12,497 nt of DNA from CAYHWW01 sp964360145. Its GTDB lineage: Bacteria > Bdellovibrionota > UBA1018 > CAYHWW01. A program made the translations under genes and the position numbers. Shown here in pieces: positions 7,350-12,497 of this stretch. Under the pieces are notes generated by a model, which saw only the letters and a list, made by a program, of their open reading frames with translations, was not told the DNA's origin and made no database searches. The stretch lies in NCBI GenBank assembly GCA_964360145.1, contig CAYHWW010000099.1, forward strand, positions 1 to 12,497, given 5' to 3'. Numbering within the stretch: the stretch's first letter is position 1; every line of letters starts with the position of its first letter.

Positions 7350-7676
7350 GTGAATGGATGGATTTGGCTTGTTACGGCAGGATGTTTTGAGGTGGGGTTC
7401 ACCACTTTTATGAAACTCTCAAACGGCTTTACAAAACCCCTACCCACCGTAGGCTTCGCAGTTTGTGCCATTTTAAGCTTTGTTTTACTCAATAAAGCCA
7501 CCACCACTGTACCCCTGGGCACGGCCTACGCCGTTTGGACAGGCATCGGGGCACTGGGCACGGCCGTGGTCGGCATTTACGCTTTCAATGACCCCGCTAA
7601 CCCGGCTCGGGTTGCTTTCTTACTGTTGTTGATCGGCTCCATCATTGGGCTGAAGTTCGTTTCACCCCACGCATAA
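7350..7676 (+). CDS. small multidrug resistance (SMR) family transporter, SugE/Gdx-like
   Basis: 108-residue, four-helix inner-membrane exporter of the SMR family, which works as a dual-topology dimer exchanging protons for small cations. The essential membrane Glu is E14 in CFEVGF. S43, Y60 and W63 (in GTAYAVWTGIGALG, 57-70) sit where the SugE/Gdx subgroup has its conserved Ser, Tyr and Trp. The C-terminal NPARVAF...IGSIIGLKF fits the same group. The start is GTG at 7350, because the nearby ATGs are out of frame and this gives the normal family length; only a weak GTAGG ribosome site is visible about 8 nt upstream. The residue after the Glu region is F17 where Gdx proteins usually have Trp, so guanidinium specificity is uncertain; quaternary ammonium compounds are an alternative. 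Codon choice is less GC-rich than in the flanking genes, suggesting horizontal acquisition. It appears monocistronic. Confidence 0.92.
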   Translation: MNGWIWLVTAGCFEVGFTTFMKLSNGFTKPLPTVGFAVCAILSFVLLNKATTTVPLGTAYAVWTGIGALGTAVVGIYAFNDPANPARVAFLLLLIGSIIGLKFVSPHA

Positions 7677-7820
7677 TGCGCCGCACTGTGTGTCGTTTCA
7701 TTTTTCTGCCACATTGCTGCGATGCGTCTCAGGGGCGGCCCTGGAAGACACCGAAAATCCAGTTGCGCAACGCGACGTATCACGATAAGGACCCACCCAC
7801 ATCCCTAACCGGATTTCGAA

Positions 7821-7843
7821 GGGGCAGCCACTAGTGGCGCCCC
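7821..7843. repeat. GC-rich inverted repeat upstream of the exported protein gene
   Basis: GGGGC (7821-7825) and GCCCC (7839-7843) flank the perfect 12-bp palindrome GCCACTAGTGGC (7827-7838), with one unpaired A at 7826. It lies about 40 bp upstream of the ATG at 7883, where it could be an operator or fold in the 5' leader. There is no following T-run, so a terminator for the SMR gene is less likely. Confidence 0.4.
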
Positions 7844-7866
7844 GGAGAACCTCGCAGGTACGCGTT

Positions 7867-7873
7867 AAGAAGG
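7867..7873 (+). promoter_or_regulatory. ribosome binding site AAGAAGG
   Basis: This purine-rich AAGAAGG lies 9 nt before the ATG at 7883. It fixes that start, which also places the signal peptide at the N-terminus. The rest of the 206-bp gap 7677-7882 holds the palindrome GTTGCGCAAC (7762-7771) and no recognisable gene. Confidence 0.6.
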
Positions 7874-7882
7874 TAGGTTGCC

Positions 7883-9043
7883 ATGTCCATCAGACAAAGC
7901 TGCCCCCGGGCGGCTTTTTTAGTTTTAAGCCTTATTTTATTTTTCGCCTCTCCCTCGGTCTCCGCCGCGGAGCAGCCCCACTGCCAAGGCCTCCTCGAGC
8001 AGGCTGCCGCCGCTGATGGCGACCAGCACTGGGCCCAGGGCCGCAACGTGTTCTCCGAGTCCTTGCCATCCTTGGTGGTGAGCAATGTGCTGTGGCTTTC
8101 CGCCGTGGAGGCCCTACGCCAGTTCGGCTTCAGCGAGCACGCTGAGATCACCGCCACCTTTCTGCGCACGGTGCCCATCGATACAGGGCTCACCGCTCTT
8201 TCCCATGCCATCGCCCTGGGCCACCTGCCCTGGCTCAAGCGTTTTCTCTCCGCGGAAGGGGCAAACCCTCGGTTGGAGTTCTGGGCCCGGGCCGGGGCCA
8301 ACGGCATATTGGGCACGGCCTTCATCTCAGCCAGCTGGGCGTTGTCAGGCATTGACCTCACCCCAGAACACGTGGCGGGCGCGTTCGGTCTTTGCGCTGG
8401 CGTGTACCCCGTGCTTCAGGCCACTAAAACATATCTATTTAAGATTTTTCCTTTTGCCCGGGACAGCCAGTGGGAGCAACGGCTCCAGTGTCAGGTGCCT
8501 TCCGAGGCCCAGGCCCTCAAGGAAAGGGCCTCGGTCCGGGCCCGGGAGTTGGGCTTGAGCGAGGTCCAGGCCTCCGCCCTCTACTTGAACGCCATCGAGG
8601 CCCTCATCACCTCCCGCCCGGTGGAAGACGCCCTTGCGGCCAGTGGCTGGGAGGCTCGCGACCGCCGCATTGCCCGCATCAGCGCCCGTGTCCGTTGGCT
8701 GGAGTTACAGCGTACCCTGGCCCCCACGCCGGAGGCGGCCCTTGTGAAAGCGCGGAATATCATGAGGCAGCGCCGCTTGTTGATCAATCGGGTGTTAGAG
8801 CTGGAAGCCCGCGCTGAAGGTGATCATCGTCAGAGCTTACGGGCGGCCCTGGATCTGGGCGCCCCCTTCTCCAACGAGAGCTCAGTGGAGTTTCAGCGGG
8901 TCTTCCGGGATCGCTACAGCCAGTATCGCAGCCGCCTCACCATCGCGTCGTTTCTAGACCAAGCCATCGCGGTGGGCGTAGCCGGTGGCGTGTTTCTCTA
9001 TTCAACAACGTACTGGGCCACCCACGGCCAATGGCCGTGGTAA
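7883..9043 (+). CDS. exported protein of unknown function
   Basis: I do not recognise this 386-residue protein. Residues 1-29 form a clear Sec signal peptide: basic MSIRQSCPR, a long hydrophobic core and the VSA-A cleavage site at about 28/29. There is no lipobox; Cys34 lies beyond the cleavage site. Weakly hydrophobic segments occur at about 138-157 and 163-190, and a stronger one at 356-378 near the C-terminus (LDQAIAVGVAGGVFLYSTTYW). It may therefore be anchored in a membrane rather than freely periplasmic. The region 205-325 is rich in Arg, Glu, Ala and Leu and predicted mostly helical, possibly coiled-coil. Mature cysteines are C34, C171 and C203. The AAGAAGG ribosome site and strong codon bias support a real gene. 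It ends 25 bp before the inverted-repeat element at 9069. It is flanked by the SMR gene and a convergent phosphatase gene, neither of which suggests a role. Confidence 0.8.
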   Translation: MSIRQSCPRAAFLVLSLILFFASPSVSAAEQPHCQGLLEQAAAADGDQHWAQGRNVFSESLPSLVVSNVLWLSAVEALRQFGFSEHAEITATFLRTVPIDTGLTALSHAIALGHLPWLKRFLSAEGANPRLEFWARAGANGILGTAFISASWALSGIDLTPEHVAGAFGLCAGVYPVLQATKTYLFKIFPFARDSQWEQRLQCQVPSEAQALKERASVRARELGLSEVQASALYLNAIEALITSRPVEDALAASGWEARDRRIARISARVRWLELQRTLAPTPEAALVKARNIMRQRRLLINRVLELEARAEGDHRQSLRAALDLGAPFSNESSVEFQRVFRDRYSQYRSRLTIASFLDQAIAVGVAGGVFLYSTTYWATHGQWPW

Positions 9044-9113
9044 CCACATCAGATCCAGTTTTTGCGAAGGTATTTTGCTGGATAGCGAGGCGGAGGAGGA
9101 GCCCGGCGACCAA

Positions 9114-9131
9114 GGCGTGCTCATGCACGCC
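9114..9131. other. perfect hairpin, 7-bp stem
   Basis: GGCGTGC (9114-9120) and GCACGCC (9125-9131) pair around a TCAT loop. It is the first of two adjacent hairpins in the core of the convergent intergenic element. Confidence 0.6.
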
Positions 9132-9137
9132 GCGTGG

Positions 9138-9161
9138 CATATTGGGCAGGAGCCCAATATG
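9138..9161. terminator. perfect hairpin, 10-bp stem; possible bidirectional terminator
   Basis: CATATTGGGC (9138-9147) and GCCCAATATG (9152-9161) form a perfect 10-bp stem with an AGGA loop. Its place between the two convergent genes suits a shared terminator, but no T-run follows on either strand, so intrinsic termination is uncertain. It could instead be a structural part of the larger inverted repeat. Confidence 0.4.
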
Positions 9162-9247
9162 TGGTCAGCGAAGCTGCGCCGGAGCAGGATGCGTAGGCGA
9201 CGGGGCGACGACGACAACGAAGCTAGGCAGCAAAATACCGAGCAAAC

Positions 9248-9967
9248 TCACTGCTCCGCGGTGGTTTTGCGAGCTGCGGGAGTGAGTGTCGCCAACGCCC
9301 CTTGGAATTCCTTGGAGGTGGAGATGCGGTCGAAGATCTTGTTCCCCAGAAGTTCGCCGGCTTCAACATCTGTGGGGTGGTGCATGCCCACCATGACCCG
9401 ATGGGCGCTCAGTTCCCGGGCGCGCTTGGTGATGGCTTTAGTCCGCTCGGGATAGAGACGGTGCAGGGTCAGCTCAAACACCCGGGCGATGGCAGCGTGG
9501 CCACTGGGGTAAGCTTTGGTCTTCTCTTTCTCCACGCAGGGCTCCACCCTGGCATCGGCCACATAGGGCCGGGGGCGATCCCACATTTTCTTTGTGTTCT
9601 GAACCACGTAGTTCGTCTCGCCCGCCAGGCGCCAAAAGAAGCTGTTTAATTTCTCCACTTCAGCGGTGGCGAGAGGGCCGCCGTCACCACCGAAGAAGAT
9701 GGCGAGGCTCACTTCCACTTCCCGTTGGGCCGCGGCGCACTCGGCGTGGGTGCGGAGGCGTTGCCAACCCAGGATTTCCGCGTAATCGCGGCGGTCCGTG
9801 AGCGATCCCTTTTGGGGAGGCGCCGGCAACAGCTCCTTCATGCTTTGCTCGTCCCAAAGAGCCAACCCCGTGGGCTTGGAGTTCAAAACAGTATCATGTT
9901 GACGGGCGGCCAGTGCCCCCTGTGCCGTAAGCCCCAGTAAAATCAGTGCGCAGATCCCTCTGTTCAT
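9248..9967 (-). CDS. secreted PAP2-superfamily phosphatase (class A acid phosphatase-like)
   Basis: 239-residue exported phosphatase of the PAP2/class A non-specific acid phosphatase type, releasing phosphate from monoesters or lipid phosphates outside the cytoplasm. The start is taken as the ATG at 9965-9967 because it follows AGGGGGAG and begins a signal peptide (MNRG, hydrophobic core, cleavage near ALA-AR at 20-21). An upstream in-frame ATG at 10096 would put 43 non-signal residues first and run into the dehydrogenase gene. The catalytic motifs are K126-x6-R133-P134, P154-S155-G156-H157, and R190-x5-H196-x3-D200, with H196 the expected nucleophile. The usual SR of motif 3 reads HR here. 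No multi-helix membrane domain is present, so it fits soluble PhoN-like enzymes better than lipid phosphatases such as PgpB. It faces glutamate dehydrogenase divergently across 107 bp containing an 18-bp palindrome. Confidence 0.92.
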   Translation of the reverse strand: MNRGICALILLGLTAQGALAARQHDTVLNSKPTGLALWDEQSMKELLPAPPQKGSLTDRRDYAEILGWQRLRTHAECAAAQREVEVSLAIFFGGDGGPLATAEVEKLNSFFWRLAGETNYVVQNTKKMWDRPRPYVADARVEPCVEKEKTKAYPSGHAAIARVFELTLHRLYPERTKAITKRARELSAHRVMVGMHHPTDVEAGELLGNKIFDRISTSKEFQGALATLTPAARKTTAEQ

Positions 9968-10032
9968 AACTCCCCCTTGGTTGGTTCCTTCGTTTTTACC
10001 CCAACGGCTCAGCTCTTGGCAACTCCCCCGAT

Positions 10033-10050
10033 CCGTGAAACATTTCACGG
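10033..10050. promoter_or_regulatory. 18-bp inverted repeat, probable operator
   Basis: CCGTGAAA (10033-10040) and TTTCACGG (10043-10050) are perfect inverted half-sites around CA. The site lies between the divergent phosphatase and glutamate dehydrogenase genes and ends 24 bp before the dehydrogenase GTG. A possible -35, TTGGCA (10016-10021), lies 17 bp before AACATT (10039-10044), a weak -10 inside the palindrome, so a bound dimer would block that promoter. On the other strand TTGCCA (10017-10022) overlaps the same spot and could serve the phosphatase. The regulator is unknown. Confidence 0.5.
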
Positions 10051-10062
10051 ACACAACATTTT

Positions 10063-10067
10063 GGAGG
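10063..10067 (+). promoter_or_regulatory. ribosome binding site GGAGG deciding a GTG start
   Basis: GGAGG lies 7 nt before the GTG at 10075, a near-ideal spacing, and supports that non-ATG start for the glutamate dehydrogenase. Confidence 0.75.
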
Positions 10068-10074
10068 GGATTCC

Positions 10075-11358
10075 GTGTCTTCAGCGGATTTTTCATCAGG
10101 CATTTGGGAAACCAGCGACCTTTACAAAAACGCCGTGCGCCAACTTATGGAAGCGGGCCAGACCATGAGTTTGGATCCCAATATCCTAGAGCGCCTCACT
10201 AAGCCCAAGCGCGCTCTGGTAGTCAGCGTGCCCATTCGCACGGACGACGGCTCCATCAAAGTGTTCGAAGGTTTTCGCGTTCAACACAACATGACATTGG
10301 GCCCCGGCAAGGGCGGCATTCGCTATCATCAAGATGTGACTCTTTCCGAGGTGGCCGCCCTCGCCATGCTCATGACCTTTAAGTGCTCTCTCGTGGGCTT
10401 GCCCTTGGGGGGCGCCAAAGGCGGTATCCGCGTGGATCCCTCCCTGCTCTCCCGCCAAGAGACCCAGGCCATGACGCGGCGTTATACGACCGAGATCAAC
10501 ATGATCATCGGCCCGGACAAAGATATCCCCGCCCCCGACGTAGGTACCGATAGCCAGACCATGGCTTGGATGATGGACACGTTCTCCCAGGAGCGCGGTT
10601 ACGCCATCCCCGGTGTCGTGACGGGTAAGCCCATTGAGATTGGTGGCAGTTTGGGCCGCTCGGAAAGCACGGGGCGCGGCGTGGTGTTCACCATCATTCA
10701 AGCGGCAAAATGTTTGAGTATGCGCCTCGACTCCAGCTGCACGGTCTCCGTGCATGGTTTCGGCAAAGTGGGTGCCGTGGCGGCGGAGGAAATGTATAAG
10801 CTTGGCGCCCAGGTCTTGGCCGTCTCCGACGTGTCCGGTGGTCTGTACAATAAAAATGGCCTGGATATTCCCAAGGTGCTCGCCCATTACGGGAAAAACC
10901 GCACGCTCAACGGGTTCCCCGACGCGGACGAGATTACCAATGACGAATTGCTCGCCATCAAGGTGGACGTCATGATCCCCGCCGCCATCGACGGTGTCAT
11001 CAACTCTGGAAACGTCAACAAGGTGAGTGCCAAGATCATCGCCGAAGGTGCCAATGGCCCTATCACCGCCAATGCCCACAAGGTGCTGGTGGAGAAGGGC
11101 GTATTCATCATCCCTGACGTGCTCTGCAACGCAGGCGGCGTCATCGTGTCCTACTTCGAGTGGGTGCAGGGTCTCCAAAACTTCTTCTGGTCTGAAGATG
11201 AAGTGAACGAGAAGCTGAGGGGGATCATGGATAACTCCTTCGCCCGGGTCATGGGAACACTAGAGAAACACCGCCTCAAGGATGTGCGCACCGCTGCTTT
11301 GATCGCCAGCGTGGACCGCCTCAATAAGGCGATGCTGCTCCGCGGACTCTTCCCTTGA
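10075..11358 (+). CDS. NAD(P)-dependent glutamate dehydrogenase (Glu/Leu/Phe/Val dehydrogenase family)
   Basis: 427-residue cytosolic dehydrogenase interconverting glutamate and 2-oxoglutarate plus ammonium. The N-terminal substrate domain has K79 in GPGKGG, K103 in TFKCS, catalytic K115 in GGAKGG (112-117) and catalytic D155 in PAPDVGT. The C-terminal Rossmann domain has VHGFGKVG (226-233), followed by D252 at the end of the second strand; an acidic residue there usually favours NAD over NADP. The length matches RocG/GudB-type enzymes (about 424 residues), which mostly act catabolically, so degradation of glutamate is the likelier role; this is inference. Leucine or phenylalanine dehydrogenase is less likely, since those are about 350-370 residues. 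The GTG start follows GGAGG. The TGA stop overlaps the TTG start of the phospholipase-like gene, so the two share a transcript. The upstream palindrome may control it. Confidence 0.95.
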   Translation: MSSADFSSGIWETSDLYKNAVRQLMEAGQTMSLDPNILERLTKPKRALVVSVPIRTDDGSIKVFEGFRVQHNMTLGPGKGGIRYHQDVTLSEVAALAMLMTFKCSLVGLPLGGAKGGIRVDPSLLSRQETQAMTRRYTTEINMIIGPDKDIPAPDVGTDSQTMAWMMDTFSQERGYAIPGVVTGKPIEIGGSLGRSESTGRGVVFTIIQAAKCLSMRLDSSCTVSVHGFGKVGAVAAEEMYKLGAQVLAVSDVSGGLYNKNGLDIPKVLAHYGKNRTLNGFPDADEITNDELLAIKVDVMIPAAIDGVINSGNVNKVSAKIIAEGANGPITANAHKVLVEKGVFIIPDVLCNAGGVIVSYFEWVQGLQNFFWSEDEVNEKLRGIMDNSFARVMGTLEKHRLKDVRTAALIASVDRLNKAMLLRGLFP

Positions 11359-12497
11359 TCCTTCTGTTATTGCTTCTGTCCCAGGCGGCCTACGCCTGGG
11401 ACAACCATGCTTTGCTCACGCGCTTAAGTCTTGCGGGGTGGGATAACTGGGAAAAGGCTGACTTTGAGCCGTTGGAGAGGGTGCTCCCTGTCCTCAATAT
11501 TGGCGGCGTGCGCCCCTCCACTCGCGAGGGGCTGTTCAAGGCCCTGGAGATTCGTGGTGACCGGGTGAAGTGGGACGAGCCAGGGCCCCAACCCCAAGGT
11601 GCTGACTCCGCGGCTCTAGCTGTTTTGGCGTGGGCCACTGACCATCCCGATCACGGCATGGACCAGGAGATGCATCTCACGCCGGATCAAGAATGGATGG
11701 GGGGCTATACGGGTCTTTCCAGCCAGGCCTTCCGTCACATGTACTTTCTGCCTTGGGATTGGAAGCAGCCCCTCATCACGATGCACTTACCCCATCCCGC
11801 CCAGGCCATGGGGCAGGCGCCGGATCGAGCGCAAATCTTTTTTGACATGGCGGTGCAGGCCCGGCGCGGCGGCCATCATTATTGGGCCTATCGTTTTCTC
11901 GGCATGGGGCTCCACTACATTCAGGACCTGAACCAGCCCTACCATTGTCAGCAAGTGGGCAGTCTTGTGCTCTTGCCCTATGGCCGCATCCTGCGAGGCA
12001 AGGCGGAGTTTTTGAAGGAGGCCACGCGCATCATCAGCAATATGCATCTCGCCTTTGAGCAACAGACGCTGCTCTATTTGAATAAGGCGCGGCTGAGTGA
12101 CGGCAAGGACAAGTTCTATCGCAAGGCAACGGATGCCTTTAGAGTACCCACGGCGAGCCTGCTTCTGAAGAACGCCCTTCAGAACAACCTGGACCTCCCG
12201 GTGCGTGACGCGGCGGTGCTCATGACCCGCGCCGGCGCCATGCTCACGCCTCAGGTCGTGCGGGAGCAGCTGGCCCTCATGGAAAAAGACCTGGTGCGTC
12301 CCGGCCTTGATTTGGGCGCTGGCTTCACCGATGAAAATGGCGTGCCCAAATTGGATTTTGAATCCATTGAGGCCTCGCCCTCCACGGGGACGCTGAGAAA
12401 GCGGGAGCAGCTCCTCGTGGTCATGGCGCAGGCCCTGTCCAACACGGGCATGAGCACCCGCTGGGTCTTCGATAAGTTTCGTTTATTGGGGCGCTAG
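11355..12497 (+). CDS. secreted zinc-dependent phospholipase C / S1-P1-like hydrolase
   Basis: 380-residue exported enzyme with the zinc ligands of the phospholipase C/S1-P1 nuclease fold. A short signal peptide (14 residues, cleavage AYA-W) would make W15 the mature N-terminus, as required in this fold, where the terminal amine binds zinc; H18 follows. Candidate middle ligands are D99 or D103 and H128 (FRHMYFLPW). The core motif RFLGMGLHYIQDLNQPYH (180-197) supplies H187, D191 and H197, and HLAFE (231-235) supplies H231 and E235. The LHY..D.NQP.H pattern closely resembles that of Bacillus phospholipase C, so phospholipid hydrolysis is favoured over nuclease activity. About 145 residues follow the last ligand, with no recognised domain. 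TTG at 11355 is the only plausible start, since TAA lies upstream in frame and no Shine-Dalgarno is seen. It overlaps the dehydrogenase stop as TTGA, implying reinitiation. TAG ends exactly at the window edge. Confidence 0.85.
   Translation: MILLLLLLSQAAYAWDNHALLTRLSLAGWDNWEKADFEPLERVLPVLNIGGVRPSTREGLFKALEIRGDRVKWDEPGPQPQGADSAALAVLAWATDHPDHGMDQEMHLTPDQEWMGGYTGLSSQAFRHMYFLPWDWKQPLITMHLPHPAQAMGQAPDRAQIFFDMAVQARRGGHHYWAYRFLGMGLHYIQDLNQPYHCQQVGSLVLLPYGRILRGKAEFLKEATRIISNMHLAFEQQTLLYLNKARLSDGKDKFYRKATDAFRVPTASLLLKNALQNNLDLPVRDAAVLMTRAGAMLTPQVVREQLALMEKDLVRPGLDLGAGFTDENGVPKLDFESIEASPSTGTLRKREQLLVVMAQALSNTGMSTRWVFDKFRLLGR

Larger units (their letters stand above)
9069..9239. repeat. nested inverted-repeat element between convergent genes
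   Basis: The outer arms 9069-9086 and 9222-9239 are inverted copies matching at 16 of 18 positions (GGTATTTTGCTG, two mismatches, TAGC). Inside are CCGGCG (9103-9108) facing CGCCGG (9177-9182), ACCA (9109-9112) facing TGGT (9162-9165), and two perfect hairpins at 9114-9131 and 9138-9161. A transcript of either strand could fold into a long stem closing a branched core. The left arm begins 25 bp after the exported protein's stop and the right arm ends 8 bp after the phosphatase stop. It may be a bidirectional terminator or processing element, a MITE-like mobile repeat, or a structured RNA. No coding sequence is convincing here. Confidence 0.6.

Noticed and set aside
7208..7522. 104-codon minus-strand frame overlapping the SMR gene
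   Set aside because: The SMR protein on the plus strand is clearly conserved, and the antisense product has no motif or ribosome site I can support.
9968..10096. Upstream ATG giving a 43-residue N-terminal extension to the phosphatase
   Set aside because: It would bury the signal peptide internally and overlap the palindrome and the dehydrogenase start; the ATG at 9967 has a good ribosome site.
10186..11178. 330-codon minus-strand frame inside glutamate dehydrogenase
   Set aside because: It is a shadow of a strongly conserved gene, with a His- and Asp-rich composition typical of antisense frames.
1..12497. tRNA, rRNA or replication-origin features
   Set aside because: No cloverleaf with conserved T-loop, no rRNA-like segment and no cluster of DnaA-like boxes was seen in the intergenic regions.

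Overview
The window is bacterial chromosomal DNA, mostly GC-rich and densely packed: ten protein genes, frequent 4-bp start/stop overlaps and short intergenic gaps. The gene set is an NtrC-type two-component pair, GT-C-like membrane proteins, a secreted PAP2 phosphatase, a Zn-dependent phospholipase C-like exoenzyme and an NAD-type glutamate dehydrogenase. It suggests a Gram-negative bacterium, perhaps from the former Deltaproteobacteria, including Bdellovibrio-like groups. That placement is an impression from protein style only; there is no rRNA or other marker gene here.

Layout. (1) Positions 2-2778, + strand: a GAF-domain histidine kinase, cut by the left edge, overlaps by ATGA a sigma-54-dependent response regulator with REC, AAA+ and Fis-type HTH. 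(2) Positions 2755-6176, - strand: two tandem paralogous polytopic membrane proteins of about 570 residues, probably GT-C-like, joined by an ATGA overlap. The 3' end of the second overlaps the 3' end of the regulator by 24 bp, tail to tail. (3) Positions 6227-6919, + strand: a COMT-type SAM-dependent O-methyltransferase, divergent from the membrane pair. (4) Positions 6920-7349: a gene-poor stretch with a 26-bp-period direct repeat and perhaps a decayed transposase fragment. It leads to a GTG-started SMR (SugE/Gdx-like) exporter at 7350-7676 that is visibly less GC-rich than its surroundings. (5) Positions 7883-9043, + strand: an unrecognised exported protein. (6) Positions 9044-9247: a convergent intergenic region holding a nested inverted-repeat structure. 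(7) Positions 9248-9967, - strand: a secreted PAP2/class A acid phosphatase. (8) Positions 10075-12497, + strand: glutamate dehydrogenase and, overlapping its stop by TTGA, a secreted Zn-dependent phospholipase C/S1-P1-like enzyme that ends exactly at the window edge. An 18-bp inverted repeat lies in the 107-bp gap between the phosphatase and the dehydrogenase.

How the genes may work together (inference). The two-component pair should activate sigma-54 promoters; its targets are not visible here. The membrane pair may transfer sugar to a lipid-linked or envelope acceptor. The phosphatase, phospholipase and glutamate dehydrogenase make a plausible nutrient-scavenging set: phosphate and diglyceride from phospholipid, and amino-acid carbon and nitrogen through glutamate. 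The palindrome in the divergent promoter region could co-regulate the two transcription units.

The least explained elements are the tandem membrane paralogs, the structured inverted-repeat element at 9069-9239, the palindromic putative operator at 10033-10050, and the exported protein at 7883-9043.
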